This document shows, piece after piece, positions 1 to 5,648 of a DNA stretch of 7,913 nucleotides. Below the pieces are notes generated by a model. The model searched no databases and was not told where the DNA came from. It saw only the letters and a program-made list of their open reading frames with translations. The translations under genes and the position numbers were made by a program. The DNA comes from Chloroflexota bacterium. GTDB lineage: Bacteria; Chloroflexota; Limnocylindria; Limnocylindrales; CSP1-4. Location of the stretch: positions 1 to 7,913 of the forward strand of contig JAJYEB010000078.1 of NCBI GenBank assembly GCA_021790375.1, given 5' to 3'. Each line of letters opens with the position of its first letter. The stretch's first letter is position 1.

Positions 1-1
1 G

Positions 2-169
2 CCGGTGCTCGGGGTCCACGGCCACATCCACGAGTCGGGCGGCGAGCGGAAGATCGGCGAGACCCTCTGCGTCAACGCCGGTTCCGAGGCGAACCACGGC
101 ATCCTGCGCGGCTTCCTGATCGACCTCGACGCGAACGGCGTCCAGCGGACCCTGCGGGTGGAAGGCTGA
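2..169 (+). CDS. Metallophosphoesterase, C-terminal fragment (5' end outside window)
   Basis: The frame is open from the left edge to a TGA at 167-169 and encodes the last 55 residues of a longer protein. It begins PVLGVHGHIHES, the GHxH metal-binding motif that closes the active site of calcineurin-like metallophosphoesterases. It continues with KIGETLCVNAGSEA and a short strand-rich tail (ILRGFLIDLDANGV). The order GHIHES, then IG-T-VNAGS, is typical of small archaeal and bacterial phosphoesterases of this superfamily, which hydrolyse phosphomono- or diesters using two metal ions. The substrate cannot be told from this fragment. The next gene starts 61 bp downstream on the same strand, so co-transcription is possible. 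The family call is fairly secure; completeness upstream cannot be judged. Confidence 0.85.
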   Translation, partial: PVLGVHGHIHESGGERKIGETLCVNAGSEANHGILRGFLIDLDANGVQRTLRVEG

Positions 170-216
170 CCGTGACGGGCCGCTGCCGCCGACGGGCGAG
201 CGTGCAGGCGCGTCCC

Positions 217-222
217 GGGAGG
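217..222 (+). promoter_or_regulatory. Ribosome binding site of the amidase gene
   Basis: GGGAGG lies 8 nt before the GTG at 231. It supports this GTG as the start, giving the N-terminus MTRRVRVAGVQMAM, which places the first conserved strand of the nitrilase fold (VAGVQMAMGEDRAAN) directly at the beginning, as in full-length relatives. Confidence 0.65.
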
Positions 223-230
223 CGCCGGCA

Positions 231-1103
231 GTGACGCGGCGCGTCCGGGTGGCGGGCGTCCAGATGGCGATGGGCGAGGACCGTGCCGCGAACCTGGCCC
301 ACGCCCTCGCCGCGGTCGAGGAGGCGGCGCGCCGGGGCGCGTCCCTGGTGGTGCTGCCCGAGCTGTTCACGGGCCGCTACTTCCCGCAGTACCCGGCACG
401 CGCCGAGTTCCTCGGCTGGGCCGAGCCGATCCCCGGTCCCACCACGGAGGCCATGGCGGCGGCCGCGAGGCGCCTGGGCATCACCCTGGTCGGCTCCGTC
501 TACGAACGCGCCATGCCCGGCCTCAACTACAACACGGCGGTCGTCCTGGCCCCCGACGGGTCCCTGGTCGGTCGCACGCGGAAGGGCCACATCCCGGACG
601 GGCCCGGGTACACCGAGAAGTTCTACTTCGCCCCGGGCGACTCCGGCTACCCGGTGCTGGACCTGGCGCCGGGCGGCGTGCCGCTCCCCACCGCCACCCC
701 CACCTGCTGGGACCAGTGGTTCCCCGAGGTGGCCCGCATCGCGGCCCTGCAGGGGGCCCAGCTGATCGTGTACCCCACCGCCATCGGCTCGGAGCCCGCG
801 TACCCGGACGAGGACACCCACGACGCCTGGCGCACCGTGATGCGCGGCCACGCGATCGCCAACGGCGTCTGCGTCATGGCAGTGAACCGCTGCGGCACGG
901 AGGACGCCATCACCTTCTACGGGGGCACGTTCCTGGCCGGCCCGATGGGCGAGGTGCTTGCCGAGCTCGGGCCCGACGAGGGAATCCTGGAGGCCGAGAT
1001 CGACCTGGATGCGGTGGACCGGGCGCGCGAGCTGTCGCCGTTCTTTCGGGATCGCCGGATCGACACATACGGACCGCTGCTCGCACGCGGAGGACGTCCA
1101 TGA
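231..1103 (+). CDS. Nitrilase-superfamily carbon-nitrogen hydrolase, N-carbamoylputrescine amidase-like
   Basis: This is a 290-residue cytoplasmic hydrolase, full length for the family. The Glu-Lys-Cys triad is visible: Glu44 in VLPELF, Lys118 in RKGHIPDGPGY and Cys159 in PTCWDQWFPE. The blocks YPTAIGSEP (181-189), W-x5-GHA-x2-N (200-211) and FYGGTFLAGPMGE (229-241) resemble the N-carbamoylputrescine amidase (AguB) and beta-ureidopropionase branch, whose members release CO2 and ammonia from a carbamoylated amine. The exact substrate is inference, since no other polyamine gene is present. It is translationally coupled to the following amidohydrolase by an ATGA overlap at 1100-1103, so the two products probably act in one pathway. 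One oddity is the segment before the catalytic Cys: it reads PLPTATPTC, encoded by three near-identical 6-bp units (687-704), where relatives have a plain hydrophobic strand. Confidence 0.9.
   Translation: MTRRVRVAGVQMAMGEDRAANLAHALAAVEEAARRGASLVVLPELFTGRYFPQYPARAEFLGWAEPIPGPTTEAMAAAARRLGITLVGSVYERAMPGLNYNTAVVLAPDGSLVGRTRKGHIPDGPGYTEKFYFAPGDSGYPVLDLAPGGVPLPTATPTCWDQWFPEVARIAALQGAQLIVYPTAIGSEPAYPDEDTHDAWRTVMRGHAIANGVCVMAVNRCGTEDAITFYGGTFLAGPMGEVLAELGPDEGILEAEIDLDAVDRARELSPFFRDRRIDTYGPLLARGGRP
1089..1094 (+). promoter_or_regulatory. Ribosome binding site of the amidohydrolase gene, inside the amidase 3' end
   Basis: GGAGGA lies 5 nt before the ATG at 1100, inside the last codons of the amidase. 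It fixes the amidohydrolase start at 1100. The same frame stays open upstream to about 716, but that part is only an overlap with the amidase. Confidence 0.75.
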
Positions 1104-2758
1104 GCACCACGGGAGACGCCGCCGACCTGGTGCTGGCCGGCGGCTCGGTCCGGGTGATGGATGCCGTGGGGCGCACCGCATCGGCCGTGGCCGTGCGGGG
1201 CGGGCGGATCGTCGCGGTGGGGTCGGATCGGGACGTGACGGCGCTGGCCGGCCCCCGGACGCGCCGCATCGACCTCGCCGGGCGCACGCTGCTGCCCGCG
1301 TTCCAGGATGCCCACCTGCACCCGTCGATGGCGGGCGTGGGGCTGCTGCGCTGCCCGCTCCACGAGCTTCCCCGCACCCTCGAGGCATACCAGGACGCCA
1401 TCCGCCGGTACGCGGCCGCGAACCCCGACGCGCCCTGGGTGCTGGGCGACGGCTGGTACATGGAAGCGTTCCCCGGCGGGACCCCGCGCCGCGAGGACCT
1501 GGACGCGGTGGTGCCGGACCGGCCGGCGTTCTTCATCAACCGCGACGCCCACGGCGCCTGGGCCAACAGCCGCGCGCTCGCGGTCGCCGGCATCACCCGC
1601 GCCACGCCGGACCCGGCCAACGGCAGGATCGAGCGCGACGCGAACGGCGAGCCGAAGGGCACGCTCCACGAGGGCGCGATGGAGGACGTCAAGCGCATCC
1701 TCCCGCCGGTCACCGTGGAGGACCGGGCACGCGGCATCGAGCTGGCGCAGGCGTACCTGCACCGGCTCGGCATCACCGCCTGGCAGGACGCCTGGGTCAC
1801 CCCCGACGACCTGGCCGCGTACCGGCTGGCCGCCGAGCGGGGTCGCCTGACCGCCCGCGTGGTCGCGAACCTGTGGTGGGAGCGCGAGCGGGGCGGCGAG
1901 CAGATCGACGAGATGATCGAGCGGCGCCGCACCGGCCAGGTCGGCCGGCTCCGCGCCTCGACCGTGAAGATCATGCTGGACGGGGTGGCCGAGAACTTCA
2001 CGGCGGCCATGCTGCATCCCTACCTGGACGGCCACGGCCGCTCGACGGGCAACCGCGGGATCAGCTTCGTGGACCCGGAGTTGCTCAAGCGCTACGTGAC
2101 CCGGCTGGATGCCGAGGGCTTCCAGGTCCATTTCCACGCGCTCGGCGACCGGGCCGTGCGCGAGGGGCTGGACGCGGTCGAGGCCGCCCGACGCGCCAAC
2201 GGGCCCGGCGACAACCGGCACCACCTGGCGCACCTGCAGGTCGTGGACCCGGCCGACGTGGCGCGCTTCCGGACGCTGGGCGCGACCGCCAACATGCAGC
2301 CGTTCTGGGCGTGCAACGACCCCCAGATGGTCGAGCTGACGCGGCCCTATCTGCCGCCCGACCGGTTCGCGTTGCAGTATCCGTTCCGGTCGCTGCGCCG
2401 CGCGGGGGCGATCCTGGCCGGCGGCAGCGACTGGACGGTCAGCACGCCGAACGTGATGGCCGAGGTGGAGGTGGCGGTGACGCGGGTCTCACCGGAGGAC
2501 CGCGCTGCCGATCCCCTGCTGCCCGACGAGGCGCTCGACCTGCCCGATGCCCTGGCGGCCTACACGATCGGATCGGCCTACGTGAACCACCTGGACGACG
2601 CCACCGGCACGATCGAGGTGGGCAAGCTGGCCGACCTGGTGGTGCTGGACCGCGACATCTTCGCCCCGGACGCGGGTCCGCTGGGCGACGTGCGCGTCCT
2701 GCTCACGCTCCTCGAGGGCGACGCGGTCCACGAGGACGCGGCGCTCGAGGCGCGGTAG
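1100..2758 (+). CDS. Amidohydrolase family 3 protein (YtcJ/NfdA-like metal-dependent hydrolase)
   Basis: This 552-residue protein is the usual size for the YtcJ-like branch of the amidohydrolase superfamily. The N-terminal beta-sandwich segment (about 8-62: LVLAGGSVRVMD, GRIVAVGSD) leads into the barrel at LPAFQDAHLHP. His72 and His74 there form the HxH metal site. Further conserved elements are VKIMLDG (Lys290), HFHALGDRAV (His344 and His346), HHLAHLQ (His378), GGSDW (Asp444) and the closing AAYTIGSAYVNHLDDATGTIEVGKLADLVVLD. All expected metal-site positions look intact. Characterised relatives include N-substituted formamide deformylase, but most members have no known substrate. No signal peptide is seen, so a cytoplasmic location is likely. 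The start overlaps the amidase stop by 4 bp, implying translational coupling and a shared pathway of C-N bond hydrolysis. Substrate assignment is open. Confidence 0.9.
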   Translation: MSTTGDAADLVLAGGSVRVMDAVGRTASAVAVRGGRIVAVGSDRDVTALAGPRTRRIDLAGRTLLPAFQDAHLHPSMAGVGLLRCPLHELPRTLEAYQDAIRRYAAANPDAPWVLGDGWYMEAFPGGTPRREDLDAVVPDRPAFFINRDAHGAWANSRALAVAGITRATPDPANGRIERDANGEPKGTLHEGAMEDVKRILPPVTVEDRARGIELAQAYLHRLGITAWQDAWVTPDDLAAYRLAAERGRLTARVVANLWWERERGGEQIDEMIERRRTGQVGRLRASTVKIMLDGVAENFTAAMLHPYLDGHGRSTGNRGISFVDPELLKRYVTRLDAEGFQVHFHALGDRAVREGLDAVEAARRANGPGDNRHHLAHLQVVDPADVARFRTLGATANMQPFWACNDPQMVELTRPYLPPDRFALQYPFRSLRRAGAILAGGSDWTVSTPNVMAEVEVAVTRVSPEDRAADPLLPDEALDLPDALAAYTIGSAYVNHLDDATGTIEVGKLADLVVLDRDIFAPDAGPLGDVRVLLTLLEGDAVHEDAALEAR

Positions 2759-2821
2759 GCGCGGCCCCGCGCCGACGACGCGGCCCCGGCAGGCGCCGGA
2801 GATGCGGCGCCGACGGGCGCC

Positions 2822-2852
2822 GGACGATGGTGCGGCCGGGCGTGCCGGGACG
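2822..2852. repeat. Dispersed imperfect repeat, copy A
   Basis: This 31-bp stretch aligns with copy B at 3116-3144. Shared blocks are G-[GA]-ACGATGGT, CCGGGCGT, GCCGGG and a final CG; a 3-bp and a 1-bp indel separate the blocks. By hand about 25 positions match. On the minus strand it lies 17 nt after the stop of the 61-residue gene and overlaps the 9-bp hairpin. Confidence 0.45.
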
Positions 2853-2863
2853 TTCCCGGCCGC
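2832..2863 (-). terminator. Possible GC-hairpin terminator after the 61-residue gene
   Basis: GCGGCCGGG (2832-2840) pairs perfectly with CCCGGCCGC (2855-2863) across a 14-nt loop. On the minus strand the hairpin begins 6 nt after the TAG at 2870-2872. There is no following T-run (the downstream minus-strand bases read ACCATCGT), so it is not a classical intrinsic terminator. A U-less GC hairpin or an mRNA 3'-end stabiliser fits better. It could equally act on readthrough from the plus-strand amidohydrolase. Confidence 0.4.
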
Positions 2864-2869
2864 GCGCTC

Positions 2870-3055
2870 CTATTGCTGGGGGGCGTGCCGGGTCTGCCAG
2901 ATCCAGTGGCGCGGGTCGATGGTCACGAACGCGGCGATGGCGACGGCCACCACGGGGCCCAGGGCCTGCGGAAGACCGAACGCGAACGACGCGAACCCGT
3001 ACCAGGCCGCCACGGCCACGAACCAGAACAGACCGGCGAGCACTCTGCGAACCAT
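2870..3055 (-). CDS. Small two-helix membrane protein, function unknown
   Basis: The 61-residue product has a short basic start (MVRR), a first hydrophobic helix at about 5-28 (VLAGLFWFVAVAAWYGFASF), a Pro-Gln turn, a second helix at about 31-46 (ALGPVVAVAIAAFVTI), and an aromatic, basic C-terminal tail (DPRHWIWQTRHAPQQ). This organisation makes an inner-membrane hairpin protein likely. I do not recognise a family. The helix, loop, helix and amphipathic tail pattern argues that it is a real gene and not a shadow frame. No good ribosome binding site precedes the ATG at 3055, and a GTG four codons further in is an alternative start. It lies 89 bp downstream of the alpha/beta hydrolase on the same strand and may be its operon partner. 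Confidence 0.6.
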   Translation of the reverse strand: MVRRVLAGLFWFVAVAAWYGFASFAFGLPQALGPVVAVAIAAFVTIDPRHWIWQTRHAPQQ

Positions 3056-3064
3056 GGCGCAGAT

Positions 3065-3074
3065 GGTCGCGACC
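3065..3074. other. 10-bp perfect palindrome upstream of the small membrane protein gene
   Basis: GGTCGCGACC is centred between the hydrolase stop and the 61-residue gene, 9 nt before the ATG of the latter. It could be an operator half-pair or part of a 5' leader, but palindromes of this size arise by chance in such GC-rich DNA. Confidence 0.2.
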
Positions 3075-3115
3075 GGTGAACGCGCCGCGGAGTACCCGCT
3101 GGTACGGGAGCGGCC

Positions 3116-3144
3116 GAACGATGGTCCCGGGCGTCGCCGGGTCG
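3116..3144. repeat. Dispersed imperfect repeat, copy B
   Basis: This is the second copy of the repeat described at 2822-2852. It abuts the hydrolase stop codon (TAG on the minus strand, 3145-3147). Within it CCCGG (3126-3130) and CCGGG (3137-3141) form a 5-bp hairpin with a 6-nt loop. As with copy A, the minus-strand sequence after the hairpin reads ACCATCGT. The same position after two consecutive minus-strand genes suggests a shared 3'-end element. Confidence 0.45.
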
Positions 3145-4176
3145 CTACGTCCGCCGGGGATCCACGCCGCCGGCCAGCCGCAGCAGCCCCGCCAGCTCGG
3201 CCGCCAGCGCGTCCGGCACGTAGCGCATGAGGTTGTGGCCGGCTCCGGGGAACCGGACCAGCCGCACCGGCCCGCGCGGCAGCCGAAGCGCATCCGCCAG
3301 CTCGAGTTCACGGTCGCGCGCCGACTCGTCGTCGGGTGCCGGCACGCCTGCGATCGCGACCAGCACCGGCGCCGACACCAGCGGCAGCAGCTCGTCCGGG
3401 CGGTAGGCGAGCATCGCCGACACCGTCCCGAGCAGCGCGTGCCGCCGCAGCACCGGCACCACGTGGCCGGCGTGCTTCTGCTCGACCTGCGCCCGCGCGG
3501 CGCGCTCCTGGTCGGCGTCCCAGCTGGCCGGGTCGAACCCGCGCCGGTCACCCAGCCAGGCCTCCATCGAGCGGAGCACCTCGGGCGGCTCCGCGAGGCC
3601 CTTCACGACCTGCTCCGGGTCGTCGCCGGCGTTGCGGCCGACGTCCTCCCAGCCACCGTCCACCAGCGCCAGGCCCGCCACCGCGCCGGGACGTTCGGCT
3701 GCGACGGCCACGGCCACACCGGCACCGAACCCACGGCCGGCCAGCACGGCGGGCGGTCCGGACGCGTCGGGAGCCCAGCCGTTCGCGACCATCACCGTGA
3801 GCACGTCCATCGCCAGCGACGGCAGCTCGTAGCCGCCGGCCGGCGCGTCGGACAGACCGTGCCCGCGGAGGTCGACTGCCAGCACGTGCGTCAGCCGCCG
3901 CAGCCGCCGGGCCACGGGCGCCCAGGACCACGCAGTCTCGCCGATACCGTGAAGCAGCAGGAGCGGAGGCAGTGACACCCCGCGTCCCGGTGGTTCGCCC
4001 GGCACGTCCGGGACCGCGTCCACCGGCCCGCCCCAGTCCAGGTAGTGGATACGGTCCCCCGTGTCCATCGGGACCACGAGCGAATCGGGTTCGGCCGACA
4101 CGTCCGGCGCGATCACGAGGCTCGGTCCCGGCGGCGGCCAATCGGATCGCGCGCCCGGCTCCTGTCGGGGAGGCAC
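3145..4176 (-). CDS. Alpha/beta hydrolase-fold protein lacking the nucleophile serine
   Basis: This 343-residue protein has the alpha/beta hydrolase core: RIHYLDWG (42-49), the oxyanion-loop motif LLLLHGIGETAWSW (72-85), the strand and loop HVLAVDLRGHGLSD (97-110), and the C-terminal FPGAGHNLMRYVPD with the expected catalytic His314. At the nucleophile elbow, where GxSxG is expected, it reads GRGFG (147-151): Gly149, codon GGG at 3732-3730, replaces the serine. The rest of the elbow (VLAG-GFGAGVA) is well preserved, so this looks like a selected substitution and not decay. It could be a non-hydrolytic pseudoenzyme or ligand-binding protein. About 20 residues of Pro-rich N-terminus precede the core. 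The GTG start has no ribosome binding site but lies 6 nt after a TATCCT box, fitting a leaderless transcript. ATG at codon 37 is the alternative start. Confidence 0.8.
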   Translation of the reverse strand: MPPRQEPGARSDWPPPGPSLVIAPDVSAEPDSLVVPMDTGDRIHYLDWGGPVDAVPDVPGEPPGRGVSLPPLLLLHGIGETAWSWAPVARRLRRLTHVLAVDLRGHGLSDAPAGGYELPSLAMDVLTVMVANGWAPDASGPPAVLAGRGFGAGVAVAVAAERPGAVAGLALVDGGWEDVGRNAGDDPEQVVKGLAEPPEVLRSMEAWLGDRRGFDPASWDADQERAARAQVEQKHAGHVVPVLRRHALLGTVSAMLAYRPDELLPLVSAPVLVAIAGVPAPDDESARDRELELADALRLPRGPVRLVRFPGAGHNLMRYVPDALAAELAGLLRLAGGVDPRRT

Positions 4177-4181
4177 CTGCG

Positions 4182-4188
4182 TAGGATA
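4182..4188. promoter_or_regulatory. Symmetric -10 element for two divergent leaderless genes
   Basis: TAGGATA reads TAGGAT (4182-4187) on the plus strand and TATCCT (4188-4183) on the minus strand. Both match TANNNT. In each direction exactly 6 nt separate the hexamer from the start codon: ATG at 4194 (+) and GTG at 4176 (-). That places the predicted transcription start on the first base of each start codon. Neither gene has a ribosome binding site. No clear -35 hexamer is visible on either side. Confidence 0.65.
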
Positions 4189-4193
4189 GGCGG

Positions 4194-4619
4194 ATGCCGA
4201 TCCGTCGCCGCGGCAGCCAGGCCCGCCGCCATCCCCGTCGACCCCGGCCGTCGTTCAGCCAGTCGTTCTTCGAACGGGCGCTCGAGCGGGCGATCGACGG
4301 GCTGCCGCGCCAGCTCCAGCCGATTCTCGACGAGGTGGCGATCGTGGTCGACGACGTGCCGAGCGCGGAGCAGCGTCGTACGGCTGGGCTGCGGCCCGGA
4401 GAGATGCTCTACGGCCTGTACGAGGGCGTGCCGCCCACGGAATGGGGAGCCGACTGGGTGCCGCTCCCCAACAAGATCACGCTGTTCCAGCGGCCGCTCC
4501 AGGAGGACTTCCCCGATCCGATCGAGCTGGCCGAGGAGATCCGGGTGACGCTCGTCCATGAGCTGGCCCACCACGCCGGCTTCGACGAGGACCGGCTCGA
4601 GGGGCTCGGGGTCGACTGA
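4194..4619 (+). CDS. Zinc metallopeptidase of the DUF1025/Zincin_1 family
   Basis: The 141-residue product ends with VTLVHELAHHAGFDEDRLEGLG. The HExxH zinc motif is His122-Glu123-Leu-Ala-His126, followed by the HHxG-x4-RLExLG signature that marks this small-zincin family (about 110-140 residues). Upstream, FFERALERAIDGLPRQLQPILDEVAIVVDDVPS (25-57) is the family's usual N-terminal half, then LYGLYEGVPPTE (72-83) and KITLFQRPL (94-102). The first 20 residues (MPIRRRGSQARRHPRRPRPS) form an Arg/Pro-rich basic extension not typical of the family. It may be a real tail or reflect a missed start, but no in-frame start lies closer to the domain. The protein is presumably cytoplasmic, and substrates of the family are unknown. 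It is transcribed divergently from the hydrolase gene and is probably leaderless. Confidence 0.88.
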   Translation: MPIRRRGSQARRHPRRPRPSFSQSFFERALERAIDGLPRQLQPILDEVAIVVDDVPSAEQRRTAGLRPGEMLYGLYEGVPPTEWGADWVPLPNKITLFQRPLQEDFPDPIELAEEIRVTLVHELAHHAGFDEDRLEGLGVD

Positions 4620-4646
4620 CCTCAGCCACGCGGGGCGCGCTCCAGC

Positions 4647-5648
4647 TCAGTCCGGCGCGTTGCGCTCCAGCGCGACCAGGTCCATCAGGATCGCGTAGGC
4701 CGTCGACTGCACCGGCGCGCCGAGCAGCATGAGCTGCAACCGTCCGCCGTACTCGGATTCGATGCGGAGGGCCATCGACGTCGCGCCGACCGGGGCCAGC
4801 GAGTCGTCGAGCGGAAGCTCCTCCGGGCCGACCCGCACCCGCACGCCGCGGGCCGCCCCCTCCCCCGTCGATTCGCCCCTGGCCACCAGGCGCACCCGCG
4901 CCCCGCGCCCGACGGCCTCCGCGGGCCAGCCGTCGGGGACCGCTTCGAGCCCCCGCCGCTCGACCGCGTCGGGCGTGATCGGCTCGCCCGGATCCAGCAG
5001 CAGGTTCGCCAGGACGGTTGCCTTGAGGGCCGCATCGTGCCCCTCGGTGTCGTTGCGCGGGTCGGCCTCCGCCTGGCCGGAACGCTGGGCGTCCGCAAGT
5101 GCCTGGGCCGCGCTGCGTCCCTCCGCCATGGCCGAGAGGATCCCGTTGGTGGTGGCGTTCACGATGCCGGCGAACGACAGGATCCGCCCGACCGGCACGA
5201 TCGACTCGCGGATGGGGTGGGCGGGGAGACAGTCCATGAGTGCCGCCTCGTAGCGCAGGCGGGCGCCGGATCCGGCCGCGAGACGACGCAGTTGGGATTC
5301 GTGCCAGGCGATGGGACCCTTGTTGGCCGTGACCACGTCGCGACCGGAGCCGAGTGCGGCGCGGATGTGCGTGGCCGCCGGCTCGCCGTCACGAGGCGAC
5401 TGCGTGGTGACTTCGACCAGCACGTCGTAGGGGGCGCCGGGATCGGCCAGGAACGAGACCAGGTCGGGCCAGGTGCGGGCCGCTCCCGGGACCTGCAGGC
5501 CCGCCCGGCGCGTGGCAACGGCGGTCACGTCGAACGCCAGGCCACGCCGATCGGCGAGCTCGCCGGCGGCCTGCCCCAGCAGGATCGTGAGCGCCTGCCC
5601 GACCGCCCCGTGACCGGCAAGCGCGAGGCGCCGCCGCCTCACGGCCAC
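4647..5648 (-). CDS. hom: Homoserine dehydrogenase, short form without ACT domain
   Basis: This 333-residue NAD(P)-dependent enzyme interconverts aspartate semialdehyde and homoserine. The Rossmann motif GHGAVG is at 12-17, followed by VVTANKGP with Lys110 (105-112), NATTNGI (164-170) and the catalytic block AEADPRNDTEGHDAALK, where Asp205 and Lys209 match the family's proton-relay Asp and Lys. Usual bacterial enzymes are about 430 residues with a C-terminal ACT domain. This one stops after the catalytic domain, implying no threonine feedback through ACT. The start is taken at GTG 5648 because GGAGG (5656-5660) lies 7 nt upstream. GTG 5642, which overlaps the dehydratase stop as GTGA, is the alternative. 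The open frame continues far upstream, but only as a shadow of threonine dehydratase. The gene is translationally coupled to threonine dehydratase. Confidence 0.9.
   Translation of the reverse strand: MAVRRRRLALAGHGAVGQALTILLGQAAGELADRRGLAFDVTAVATRRAGLQVPGAARTWPDLVSFLADPGAPYDVLVEVTTQSPRDGEPAATHIRAALGSGRDVVTANKGPIAWHESQLRRLAAGSGARLRYEAALMDCLPAHPIRESIVPVGRILSFAGIVNATTNGILSAMAEGRSAAQALADAQRSGQAEADPRNDTEGHDAALKATVLANLLLDPGEPITPDAVERRGLEAVPDGWPAEAVGRGARVRLVARGESTGEGAARGVRVRVGPEELPLDDSLAPVGATSMALRIESEYGGRLQLMLLGAPVQSTAYAILMDLVALERNAPD

Larger units (their letters stand above)
2759..2869. other. GC-rich convergent intergenic region with multiple inverted repeats
   Basis: This 111-bp gap separates the stops of the amidohydrolase (+) and the small membrane protein (-). 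A 5-bp hairpin (GCGCG, loop GCCC, CGCGC) spans 2759-2772, directly after the TAG. Three copies of the self-complementary hexamer GGCGCC follow at 2792-2797, 2806-2811 and 2816-2821. A perfect 9-bp inverted repeat sits at 2832-2863. No U-tract follows on either strand, so any termination would be by GC hairpin alone or Rho-dependent. No gene is seen here. Confidence 0.6.

Noticed and set aside
170..230. Promoter between the metallophosphoesterase fragment and the amidase
   Set aside because: No TANNNT box or -35-like hexamer stands out in these 61 bp; only the ribosome binding site can be supported, so co-transcription is as likely.
716..1099. N-terminal extension of the amidohydrolase frame
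   Set aside because: It lies wholly over the amidase gene. The ATG at 1100 has GGAGGA at 5 nt and the family N-terminus begins there.
72..2233. Long minus-strand frames opposite the amidase and amidohydrolase (72-1388, 910-2010, 917-2233)
   Set aside because: They mirror the codon structure of the plus-strand genes, lack family motifs or credible starts, and the plus-strand genes are unambiguous.
958..3975. A 1005-codon plus-strand open frame running across four genes
   Set aside because: It runs through the amidohydrolase and on antisense across the small membrane protein and hydrolase. Its translation is Arg/Gly/Pro-rich with no recognisable motif, as expected of a shadow frame in GC-rich DNA.
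4620..4646. Possible terminator between the zincin and homoserine dehydrogenase genes
   Set aside because: Only 27 bp with a 4-bp CGCG hairpin and no T-run; too weak to annotate.
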